Source: Brugia malayi (Eukaryota; Nematoda; Chromadorea; Rhabditida; Onchocercidae). From it: 64,000 nucleotides of DNA. The notes under the pieces are model-generated. The model did not search any database. It saw only the letters and a program-made list of their open reading frames with translations, and was not told the origin of the DNA. The stretch's first letter is position 1, and every line of letters starts with the position of its first letter. The stretch spans positions 12,506,696 to 12,570,695 of the forward strand of contig NW_025062477.1 of the NCBI RefSeq assembly GCF_000002995.4, given 5' to 3'. The translations under genes were made by a program, and so were the position numbers. Below are positions 36,531 through 48,127 of the stretch, in pieces.

Positions 36531-37881
36531 TTGTTGTTTATTTCATAACATTGTATGTATCTACGAAACTAACATATGATTATTATTATTATTATTTAAC
36601 GATTGATTGCGGTAGATGATAAGTGATATAATATTATTATTATCACTATCATTCTTAATGGTTAAAGATTGAGGAAATGACGAACAATTAATTAATGAGA
36701 AGAAGAAGAGAGATAGTTGCGATAATAAATTTTATATGTTTTTCATTTCAGATATGACTAATTTAATAATTTAATGAAATAAACATAATCAATGTAAATT
36801 TCTCGTTTTTTTTATTTTTTTGTTGTAAGAAAAGAAATATTTGTAATCACTTTTGCATCATTCAAATAATCAATGATAGCATTTTAATCAATTATTTATA
36901 TTATTTTAATCAATAATTTATAATTACTATTACATATACATATATACATACAATAGCAGTTTGAAAAATAATTGATTATATATTGATAAAATTTATATCT
37001 TTTAAATGTGAATTAATAGGATTAGAAAATGAGATAAATGAATGATTTTGCAGTGATATATGATTGTAATTGAATGTTAAATCTAATTTTTTCATTTTTA
37101 TTACCAATTTCCTTAAATGTCAATTAGTATTTATTAATTTAATTAATGAATATTTTCCATTTTATAAAAATGACAATGATTTATTCATTGCAACAATTTA
37201 ATTAGTTTAATTTTTTGTGAAGAAAAAACAAACAAACTATTGAGAGTTTAATTTACTGATTTTAATTTAATTCAGAATGTAAATCATAAACATTCATGTA
37301 GTTTAAAATAAATTAGGAATGATATGTAATTAATTTTAATTATATTCATATAATAATTGGAATCATAATTCATCATTAATTAAATCAAAAATAAAAAGGC
37401 GAAAAAAGTTTTTGATTTTCTGATATTTTCCAAAAATTATTTTCTTTCTAAATTTTAACATAAAATATATTTTTCTATAATATAATGATCGATATGTTTA
37501 ACATATGTTTTCAATCAGTGAACTGCCATATTCTTATCAAATATAACACAGAATGAATAAAAGCTATTTAAAATTAAACGAGTACAAAAAGGAAATGGAA
37601 AAAAGAAAGAGTAAACAAAAGAAAAAAGATAACAAAAAATGATTTTGATTTTTGCAATTTTATTGATTATAATTTTTGCTTAGATTTTTTTTTAAATATG
37701 TTAGTTAAATTATAGTAATAATATAGAATATTTTGTTTTGAAGCAGATGATAAAAGATTTATAAATATTTGATGATTTGCTAATCTTTTCTTGTGCTATT
37801 GTATATTTTGTTGAGATACCGCAATTCATTCATTCTATCCAAATTTAATCCGTACCAGATGTCATCCTTCTCTAAGTCTTT

Positions 37882-38260
37882 GTCGTTGTTGTTGTTGTTG
37901 TTGTTATCATGATCATTGTTGTCATTGTTGTCGTGATCATCTTTTATCATTAGATGGTTGTAAATTTTATTTTTAAATCATTGGAAAATTTTATCCTTTT
38001 TATGTCATTTCCAAATGCGCAAGTGTTGATAATACTGATTATGATGATAAATATAGTAATGACAATGATGATAGCGATAGCGGTAATAACCATCGATAGC
38101 AGCGATCATGATGCTATAGTATTAATAATAGCAATACTGATAATAATGATGATAATGTTGATGATGGCAACAATAATAATAAATAATAATTAATGATAAT
38201 AATAGATAATATTAATAATAATGATAATGATAGTAATGATGATAATGCTGATCATATCAT
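37882..38260. repeat. (TTG)n followed by imperfect GAT/AAT/AGT trinucleotide tract
   Basis: A perfect TTG run at about 37,882-37,906 is followed by a 200+ nt tract made almost only of GAT, AAT, AGT and GTT triplets. The open frame across it is an artefact. Confidence 0.8.
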
Positions 38261-39256
38261 TGTTGTTTATAGCTGATAATTTTTGACATGAATATTATTT
38301 TAAAATTAAACAAGAGAAGGAGAAATTTCAAGCGGAATTATATAAATATTTAATTTAATTTAATTTTTGCCTGAAATATATTAACTATATCTAATAATTT
38401 CTTTTGAAAAAAAAATTTCCCAAAAAAAGGGAAATTCAAAAAGTTAATGTGAAAATTTCTCATATAACTTAATATATTTATGAAGAAGAGAGAAATATCT
38501 CAGACAATAAATAATGTAAGTATTTAAGATTGCTTCTGAGAATGAAAGAATAATTCATTGAAATAAGTCAAACAATTTTCAGAATGAAAAACGAAACGAC
38601 GTCTTTTTGAATATTCAGCTAATAAAAAAGAAATGAATAAGAAAAACGAAAACAAAAAACTTAAAACATTTCTTTTTCTTATTTTATTTATTTTTTATTC
38701 TTTTATTTTTTAAAATTATATTTTTTTTTTCCACTTTAGTATAACCATTATAATATTATCACTAAATATTTCTATCTAAATACATTTACAAATATTTTAG
38801 TTAGAATATTTTAGTATAAATTTTATTATCAAGTCTGTTCATTATACATCTAAATATTTTAATAAATTTTAAAATGAACATTTTATTTATTTGATCATTA
38901 TAAAATTGAAATGACGATCATTTACTACTTTTATTATAATTTTATCAATCCCTGTTATTGTTATAAGAAAAAATTCATAAATTGTATAATAAAACCATAA
39001 AATCAATAGGAAAAAAAAGAGAGAGAGCTAAAAATAAATAAATAAAAACTATGAAATGATTTATAACAATGAATATTAATGGAAATTGACAGTGATAATT
39101 TATGATATGAACTACTGAATGCAATCTTTGTAAATATATCAATGATGCAATCAACAATTTGACCTTTTGTTTATTGATGCTTACATTATCTGACTTAAGT
39201 ATCATTATGAATCATTTTCTCTCTTCTTTTTTTTTTATTTTCATTCTTCACTTAAA

Positions 39257-39500
39257 CATAATTGCACATTCGTAATGTTAATAACCCTAAACTAACTCAA
39301 TGTGAACAATAAATCTTTATTGATTCTTTCAATTTTAACTTTTACTTTTTTTTGGTGCGATTTTAAAATTTGATTAATAAAATTTTATATTATAGAAATA
39401 TAATTTGCACACTCGTAATGTTAATAACATTAAACTAACTGAGTGAGAACAATAAGAAAGTCTTTATTGATTCTCTCAATTTTAACTTTTAGTCTTTTTT
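39257..39500. repeat. Tandem duplication, unit about 143 bp
   Basis: TTGCACATTCGTAATGTTAA with AACTAACTCA and CTTTATTGATTCTTTCAATT recurs about 143 bp later as TTGCACACTCGTAATGTTAA with AACTAACTGA and CTTTATTGATTCTCTCAATT. The copies are about 85-90% alike over the matched parts by eye. Confidence 0.8.
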
Positions 39501-41235
39501 TTTGCAAATTTAAAATTTTAATTTGATTAAATTTTATATTGCAGGAATAACTGTATGAAAAGTTTGCTATTTGTTTGATTAATGCTTAGATTTTTTTTCG
39601 TCTTATTTGATTGATTTTTAATGGGAATTAAAAAATTTGAATAAATATTGATTGAGATACGATTAATAATAAGAAATTTGATATTTTATTAAGATATGAT
39701 AAATTTTATTTTAACTATTATAATTGTAAGTTTGATTTAATTTATAAAATTTGATAATAATATTATTATGCAATATTATTGATTATGATCGTAATTTTCA
39801 TACAAAAATAAACTATTACTAAATATTGAAAAATGGAAAATAATTTTAACTTAATTTTGAAATTTGAACTGAAAATTGATTGAACAATTTTTGTTTCAGC
39901 TAAATTTTTACACAGTACGTTTTTATTTAAGCAAATATAAAATTGAATAAAAATTTTTCTTTTATTTTTCATCTTAAACATAAAAATTTTTTTTTTTTCT
40001 CAAAGGGTTTGAAAGAAAATAAAAAAAAAAAAACTTTTTTTTCTCAATCAGCAATTCATCATTTTTTCGTTGAATTTCTCAAAAAATTTTTTCAAGTTTT
40101 TCAAATTTATCAATTGCTTATTCTAATCGAACAATTCCAAAGTTTGTGACAATTGAAGAAGAAGGAGAAAAAAAAAAGAAAAGGAAAAAACTAGATCGAT
40201 AGTGAAGTGATGAAGTGAACAGATGGATGAAAAGGTAAGATTTGGACAGATAATATGTCATTTAAAAAAAAAAAAAAAAAAAGAAAGAAAGAATGTCACA
40301 TGGATGGAATAATGGAGACAATTTACAAGAAATGATCATTTTATGTTAAAAAATAATTATCATTCAAATGATTGTAATCAAAAATAGAAAAAAGAAAAAA
40401 GTATGGGAAAATGTTACTTTTAGTAGTTTATTATCTGATACAAAATGATTAGTTTATAACAAATTAGATCATCTTGTCATCTATTAATTATGATATAAAT
40501 CTACAAAATGAAAATGAAATAATTGATTACATTTAAGATTTGTATTAATAATAATCGATTATATAAATAGATATGATTAAAATGCAAATTATTTATCATC
40601 GTAATTTATTTGAATAATTTTTTTTTTTTTTTTTGAAGATTGAAATGAAAAGATGAAAAAAAAACTGTTAAAATTATCACTAAGAAAAAACAATTTATTA
40701 AACAAACTAACAATGAATTATTATTTCGTTTTGTTTAAAAAAAAAAAAAAAAATTATAATTTTTTTTTTTTTTTTTTTTTTTTTAAATACAACAAATATT
40801 TACAGAAAATTTATGAATAGTTAAGATTAAGATTGTAAAAACAAGCAATAATAATTGTATTAAAATTATTAAATTAATTTGTTACAATGACTTTCAGAAT
40901 AATTTAGTTTTCTTCCATTCACTTTAAAATTATAAAAGAAAAAAAATTTTTGTTTTACAAAAATATTCAATAGAAGGAGTAAAATTGAATAAATGATTAT
41001 TGAGCAGTTTTGGAATTGAAACTTATTGAAATGTTAAAATTTTTTAAAAATGTTAAAATTCTCATTGTTACTATGAAATATTCTAAATACAAATACTGCC
41101 AACATTACACTCTAAAGTAATATTTCTGTTATACAGATCTTTCAATTTATTTGTGTAATTTTTTTTTTGTGGATGAAAAACAAAATACAAATTAAGTATA
41201 TAATTAATTAATTATTTACCAGTTTCTTATATTAA

Positions 41236-41430
41236 TATTTTATATTTTTACTCTCATCTATCCACCAGAAATATTACAACAACAGCAGTAATAATAATAC
41301 CACCACCAGCAACAACAAAGAAACAAACATTTCGGAATCATCAAAGGGAATTTCTAAATGTCATATAACTGTCACCTCACTGTACACACTTCATTTGCAA
41401 TCATTTCTCGCTTTTGTTAGCAATGATTGA
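41236..41430 (+). other. Unassigned coding-like open frame, possibly an exon
   Basis: The frame is open from 41,236 to a TGA at 41,428-41,430 (64 sense codons, no ATG). From the possible acceptor ATCCACCAG|AAA at 41,269 it reads KYYNNSSNNNTTTSNNKETN, then ISESSKGISKCHITV and TSLYTLHLQSFLAF. The base composition is much richer in C and G than its flanks, and the Asn/Ser/Thr tract resembles the low-complexity segments of real exons in this window. No partner exon, promoter or homology was recognised. It could be a terminal exon of a nested gene, an isoform-specific RhoGEF exon, or a simple-repeat-derived artefact. Confidence 0.3.
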
Positions 41431-42370
41431 GTGTTTTCTTTTTTTTTTTTTTTTTTCTTTATATTTTATTCTATTTTTGTTTATTATTTAATATTTTCAT
41501 AAAAAATTATTTAATTTTATTATTAAATTATTAATAAAATTATCAAATGTTTTGTTTTCTTTTTCCTATAAATATTATAAATATTTTCATATAAATATTT
41601 ATAAATATTAATTAATTTATAATCATTAATTTAAAATATTTTTAATTATAAAATGAAAAATAAACATTCCCTTTCTTTAAATCATATAGAAGAGATCAAA
41701 AAAAAAAAATTTATTCATCTTCGATCTTCTTATGCGGCATCTTAGAGGAATAATTTGTGTTTAACCTTGCGGCATAAATTGTGATCAAATGAGATGGATT
41801 AGTAAGTGATGCAAAACTATGATGACCTCTTCACTTTCATTTATTAATTTGATTAATATCAAAAAAAAAAAAAAAGAAATCATTTTCTTCACAAAAAATT
41901 TTTCATTCAATTATCATATCGTAAATATATATATATGTTTTTTTTTTTTTTTTTAAATATCAAATTTTAAATGTAATATCAAATAAAGTTAATTTCATTT
42001 ATGTAAAATAATTATTATGAATTTCTGAAAAAAAAAAAAATAAAAAGGTCATCTTTCATTCTAAATGCTTGATAAGCTTTTTTTTTCTTCTTTTGGCGCA
42101 CTTGACCTTGTAAGACTGATAAATTTCATTTTTCTTTTTTTTCCTTCTCTTTTTCTCCTACACAAAATTTTCTTCTTTTTTTTGTGACAATTTCAAGTAC
42201 TTCTAATCTTTTAATCAATTTTCAAAATTTTGCTAAATATTTTAGTTGAAAGATAGAAATGATAGATGAAAAATATCGAAACAAAAGAAAAAGATTGATG
42301 AGTGAAAGAAATATTATGGAATTTTGTTTTTTGTTTTTTAAATATATAACAATTTTTAATTAACATTCAT

Positions 42371-42690
42371 AATATTAAATTTTAGTTTTAGTCTTGAATT
42401 GAGTTAAATTAAAATTAGCTGTAAATTCTACATAAATATATTTACGCATTTTTTTGGAAGGAATATTATGAACCCACCTTTTTTTTAATATATAAGAATT
42501 ATATAATTATTTTATTATATCAAATTAAACTTTAATCTTTAACTGTAATTTTACATAAACATGGATATATTTTGGAAGGAATATTATTAAATCTTACTTT
42601 AAAAAATGTATAATAATTTTTAATACTGGTCATATCAAATTTTAATTTTAATCTTAGATGAAGTTGAATTAAAATTTGCTGTAAAAATAC
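42371..42690. repeat. Degenerate tandem repeat, three partial copies
   Basis: ATATTAAATTTTAGTTTTAG at about 42,370, ATATCAAATTAAACTTTAAT at about 42,516 and ATATCAAATTTTAATTTTAA at about 42,627 start three related units. Units 1 and 2 also share TTTTGGAAGGAATATTAT, and units 1 and 3 share GTTGAATTAAAATTTGCTGT-like sequence. Spacing is about 146 and 112 bp. Confidence 0.65.
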
Positions 42691-43182
42691 ATTTTTAGCA
42701 TTAAAAACGAAAAAAAAATAAGATTTCATTTCGTTTTTTTTTTCTATTTTCCATTTTTCATTTTTAATTGGTTTAAAAAAAAAATATTTTTTTGAATTAT
42801 TAAACTAATTCTTGTGGCTAATAATACTTTGATCATAAGAATCGTTTCATTGTTCAGCACCGTAAATCCGAATTGGATAAATAAATATTTGCAAAAGATG
42901 AAATTTTCAATTTTTCTCTGCTTTCCTTTCAATCAGTCATGAAATTTAAAAAAAAAAAAAGCGAAAGAAAAAAGATAAATAAATAAATAACAAAGAAAAA
43001 AAATTTTTTTTGAGAAGAAAAAGGATAAATATGAACTATAAATTAATATAAAAATATCATCGAATGATAGTTAATACAAATAATCAAACCAATTTCGCTT
43101 TTTTCTTTCTTTTTTCATAAATATAAGTAACGTATATAAAACACACTGATATATTTTAATATAAACAAAAATAAAAAAATAT

Positions 43183-43206
43183 TGCATGCATGCATGCATG
43201 CATGCA
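43183..43206. repeat. (TGCA)6 self-complementary microsatellite
   Basis: Six perfect TGCA units form an uninterrupted palindromic array. A shorter GCATGCA copy follows at about 43,219. Confidence 0.95.
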
Positions 43207-44540
43207 CATACAAATGACATGCATGCAGTAAGTTCCTACTGAACAAATAAATCAATGCAATATGGTTAGCTTTGTTATTATTATTTGATGTTTGAAATAA
43301 GATGAATGAAATGATTTAATTTTTTATTACTATATAATTTCACTAAAAATTATCATCAAATAATTTAATTAATTCAAAAAAAAAAATAAAATAAACGAAA
43401 TTTTATCAAAGAGAAAAATTCTGTAATAATATTAGATTTGAAATTTTTTTTTTCAAATAAATTTTTTCTTGTCTTTCGTTTTTCTTTTTCCACTCGTTCA
43501 TTCATTTTCAAAATTAAAAGCAATACAGTACATTTTTAAGCGTACAATAAAACAATGAAATATTTAAAGTATGTAAATTCCTTTATTTTTTTTTTTTTTT
43601 TTTTAGAAAAAAACGGAATTATTTTTTGTGTTGAAATTTTTATTTATTTTAAATTAGAAAATTTCAATTTCAATCAACGAAATTTGTTATGCACATACAT
43701 ACCCGTTTTCTTTTTTTCTATTGTAATTTAAAAATGCATCCATTTTACCGACTACATTAATATTTTAAAATTGTTTGCATATGTCTTTAAATGATTTGAA
43801 AAATTATTCCAATATCATTCGTTTAATGATACAAACATAAATCTCATCTTCATTCTTATCTTCTCTCCCTCTCTCTCTCTCTCTCCTCTCTGTCTGTCTC
43901 TCCCTCTCTTGAAAAATCAGAAAAACTCATTGAAAAACTAAAATTCCAAGAAACGATATTAGTAATTCTAAAAATTAATATTATTAGTAATAACACTAAA
44001 TAATAATAATAATAGCATTTATTAATAACAGAATAATAATACTAATAAAATGATGATAAAAATTATAGTAATAATAGTAATAATAAACAATAATAATAGT
44101 AGTAAATTATATTACTAATATTAATATTAATAATAAATAATAACAATGAAAATATTAATTCAATAATAATATTTATAATATTAACAACGCAAAATAAACT
44201 ATCCATGCTGTAAGCATTTATTAATTTCAGTATTTCTTTAGCTCATATTTAATCTACCAAAATTAGAAATAGTAATAAGAATTATTTTAATAGTAATATA
44301 ATATCCGTCAAACTGCTAGCAATGTCAATAAATGAATTATTTCAGGAAAAAAAATTAAATTAAGTAAACTAAATAGTTAAACAAGCAGACTAAAACTAAT
44401 CTTAGCGACTTTAATCTTTATTCTTTTCATTTCTTTTTGTTAACTTATCCATTTATATTTATTCATTTATTTATTAATTCCTCAATTTCATTCATTTTTT
44501 AATTCATTCAATTCATCCATTCAATTTTAATTCATTCAGT

Positions 44541-44900
44541 AAAATGGAATATTTGGCTAAGATAAATTTATTGCTTAATTTATTTTCATTTCTTTCTTTT
44601 CTCCTTTTCTTTTTGTAAACTTATTTATTTATATTTTTCGATTTATTCATTCATTTTTCAAATTCATTCATTCCTGAATTCATTTAATTGTTCAATTAAG
44701 GTAGAATATTTGCCTCAGATAAATTCATTGCTTAATCCATTCATTCCTTAATTCATCAATTCCATCATTCGTTTCTTAATTTATTAATTTCTTAAATCAT
44801 TAATTCTTTCATTCATTTCTAAATTCGTTATTTTCTTAATTCATTTAATTAATTGGCTAAGGTAGAATATTTGCCACAGGTAAATTCAATCATTCCTTAT
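44541..44900. repeat. Degenerate tandem repeat, about 160 bp unit, three copies
   Basis: AATATTTGGCTAAGATAAAT (about 44,548), AATATTTGCCTCAGATAAAT (about 44,705) and AATATTTGCCACAGGTAAAT (about 44,867) are spaced 157-162 bp apart. They are separated by CATTCATT/TTAATTCATT-rich filler. Confidence 0.75.
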
Positions 44901-45093
44901 TATAGCTAATGATAGAATGAGGAAAGTGAATGATGTGTTTCTCACGAGCCACCACCGTATGCTTATTAACTTTTTAAAATATTTGAGAGAAGTAGCAATC
45001 ATGAAAAATTGAAATAGAATTTATTTGTGTGAATTTTTTTTTTATTTTAAATATTTATTACCTAATATAATTTTTCATTTTTAATTGTTTTCA

Positions 45094-45126
<33 letters not shown>

Positions 45127-47289
45127 AAAAACTTTATTCCAGGAAATAAATTAATCAATCAATATTCTTTAATTTTTATTAATCATTGCTTCAATAAATA
45201 TTTTGTATGTTTTTAAAATAAAATCAATGCACAGTGATTTTTATTGTTGATTGATAAGTTATAAAATAGAAAAGTGATAATTTAGGTAGAAAATAGGTAA
45301 AATTGCTATTCAAATTTATTCCTATAATCGATATTATTGTAAATGTATTAAAAAATCATCAATTTATCGTACAATTTGTGTTCAATTTAAGTTTTTTTTT
45401 TTCAAATTTAAAAAATTTTACATTATTCTTAGATATATAACTATTACTTTACCTAATGAACTTTTTAATATTTACAGTTCAGTTTGCTCATTGATAGCAC
45501 AAAAATTATATTTTAAAAATTCATGGCAAAATATTTTTCGAAATTTATTGATTACTTCTGGATAATTCTGAAAAAATATTTAATAATATCACTATCTTTT
45601 CTCATTATTTTTTAAAGCTATTTTTATCGATGTAATTAAAACATTTTTTTTAGCTGTTTTAGAAGATTCAAGAACATTAATTAATAGAAAAATTAATTGC
45701 ATTAAGATTTTAAAATAAAAAAAAAAAAATTGTTAATTTTAGTGAAATGTGTTCGATAAAAGAAATTGAAATATCAAAATCAAAGAACTGAAAACTTCTA
45801 AATGAAATACAACAAACTTAATCAAACTTATCAGTGAAAAGAGTTCATAAAAATGAATACTTAAAGGTGTTGTTTCTATTGTTTGATTAATTAATTCATC
45901 TTGGAATGTATTATTCAACTGAAATTGATTTTGAATAAGTTTAATTTCAAAAAATAATAAAAATGAAAAAATTACAATTCACACACATACAAAAATGAAA
46001 AAAAAAAAAAAAAAAAAGGAAGACGAAGTAAAAGAAAGAGAAAACAATTAGTTAATGAAATAGCAAATTTAACATTTTTATTGCAAGAAATAAAAGAAAA
46101 TAAAAATGTAAAAGTAACGAAATGAAAAGATGTGCCATTTTTTTTATTTTTTATTTTTTTTTTTTTTTTTGTTTTGATTATTATCTGATTAAAAAATATG
46201 AATGAATGTAGAAAAGAATGAAAATGATAATTTGTAAAATTTATATTTATATGCCATAAAAATTAAACAATAAATAATATACCTAAATAGGTAGATAGGC
46301 ACTTGCTAATTTAGGATACTGAACGAAAGAGAGAGGAAAAATGAAATGAAAAAAAAAAAAGAAACGAAATAAAAAATAGAAAAGAAATTGAAATTAAAAA
46401 AAAAAAAAAAACAAAGAAACCCGTTTTGTATGAAAACAACAAACATTTACGGTTTAAACCCAAGAAAAAAAGAAAATGAAAAATTGAATTAAACAGAAAA
46501 TATTATTGAAAAATTTCACACATAATGAAGAAAAAAAAAAATTTGTGGGAATTCTTGGTACAATAACAAAAATAAAAAATTAAATTTTTTGTAGCAATAA
46601 TTATGATTGAATTTAATTAGCATACTTTTCAAATTTTAATTTGCATATTTTTCAAACAAACTTCTTTTTTTGTTCTTTCAGTTATTCTGTAATTTTTAAA
46701 ATTAAAGAAAAGGAAAAGGAAAAAATGAAGCAAAACTAAGAGAAGAGAAAATAAAAATATGCAAAAATTTTATATTTAATTATGAATGTTGCTGCTGTTG
46801 TGATTGCATATATAAAATTAAAAAAAAAAATCGTTTTTTAAATAATTAAAGTTTTAATAAATACTTAACAAATAAACGATTAGCTAAGACATACCAAAAA
46901 AAAAGTTCTTTTTTTTTCGTTAAAAATTAAAATTATTACTATTTTCATTTCTCTATTTCTATTTTATCCATACATAGAAATTATTTCTTTAATTAGAAAA
47001 AAAACGAAAAATTTAAAGAAATTAAAAATTAAATGAAGAAATTTTTTTTTTAAAAAAAAAAAAATAAGAATTTTTGCTGTGAAAAGTTAGAAAAAATTTG
47101 AAAAGGAAAAAAAAAGTTTGATAAAGATAATTTAAAAAAAAAAAAAAAAACTTTTCTTTTTTTTTGGTTAAAACAACAAAACAAAAGAAAAAAGTAAATA
47201 AACAAATAATATTTGGGGTGAAAAAAGAGCAACCGAAAATTACTAAAGCACCGCACATTTTCCACTGAATGAACAATCATTGATAGTAG

Positions 47290-47420
47290 TGCTACTGTGA
47301 TAACGATTACAACTTTTCATCACATGGATATCATGATGATAATTTATAGTGATAATGACAATGATAATAGTAATTGATAGTGATAATAGTAATAATGACA
47401 GTAATAATAACAACATTCAC
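47290..47420. repeat. Imperfect GATAAT/AATAGT tract
   Basis: Imperfect triplet repeat (GAT, AAT, AGT) downstream of the Irx stop, probably within its 3' UTR or just beyond. Confidence 0.7.
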
Positions 47421-47662
47421 AATTATTAAAGTAACGATTAGGTATTATCATATAAGCGAAAAAAAATAGAATAATGAAAGAAAAAGAAAGAGAAAGCGAG
47501 AGAGAGAGAGACGAGAAGAGAAGAGAGAAAGAAATAAAGGAATTAATTTTAATTTGAGATTATTATTTTTTTTTTTTCCTAATAACAATTTAGAATCTCT
47601 TTTTTTGTTGTTAAAAATATAATCATTTGCTTTAATAATTTCTTTCATTCAATTCTAGAATT

Positions 47663-47668
47663 TATTTC
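47663..47668 (-). terminator. Candidate poly(A) signal of the Irx gene
   Basis: TTTATT on the + strand reads AATAAA on the gene strand, about 150 nt after the stop codon. A chance match is quite possible in this composition. Confidence 0.3.
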
Positions 47669-47819
47669 CCAAAATCTTTTTTTTTTTTCCGTAAAAATTT
47701 TCATAGAAAAATTTTTGAATTAAAAAATAAAACTTTTTTTTTTCATTTTTTGAAAGAAATGAAAATAGAAATAATAATACATATTAATATATACAATATA
47801 TAAATAATAAAAATAATAA

Positions 47820-48127
47820 TTAATACAATGAATTTTCCCAGGATTTATCGCTACTTTTACTCCTTTTACTATCATTTGGCGAATTTTCATCATCACAATC
47901 AATACTGCTATGATTGTTATTACTATTATTATTATTGTTGTTGTTGTTATTGCTATTGTTATTGTTGTTATTGTTTGTTGTAATCGCTATCATCCTTTCG
48001 TTAGGTGTTATTGTTGCACCTGTTGTTGTTGTTGTTGTTGTTGGTGTTATCGCTGATGGTGAAATTACCACAGGTGTAATAGGACTTGTTGCTGCAGATT
48101 TTGGTGTTCGCCATTGTGATATAGGTC
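47820..48127 (-). CDS. irx-1: Irx exon 5 (C-terminal): Thr- and Asn-rich tail
   Basis: The acceptor TTTTTTTTAG is followed by GA, which completes Gly with the G left by the previous exon, then [20 protein letters not shown], a seven-Thr run, NERMIAITT, a long Asn tract broken by Ser, and a charged end [20 protein letters not shown] before the stop. The Asn tract is coded by AAT/AAC repeats (+ strand ATT/GTT at 47,915-47,980). Such tracts tend to vary in length. Confidence 0.9.

Larger units (their letters stand above)
33709..47819. other. Spacer between the two convergent genes
   Basis: About 14 kb containing the 3' UTRs of both genes. It has no supported gene. The open frames at 34.4-35.1 kb are T/A-rich translations of homopolymer DNA. 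The spacer holds a G-rich hairpin (36.16-36.28 kb), GAT/AAT trinucleotide tracts (37.95-38.25 and 47.29-47.42 kb), degenerate tandem duplications (39.26-39.50, 42.37-42.69 and 44.54-44.90 kb), a (TGCA)6 run and one coding-like frame at 41.24-41.43 kb. All are listed separately. Confidence 0.6.
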
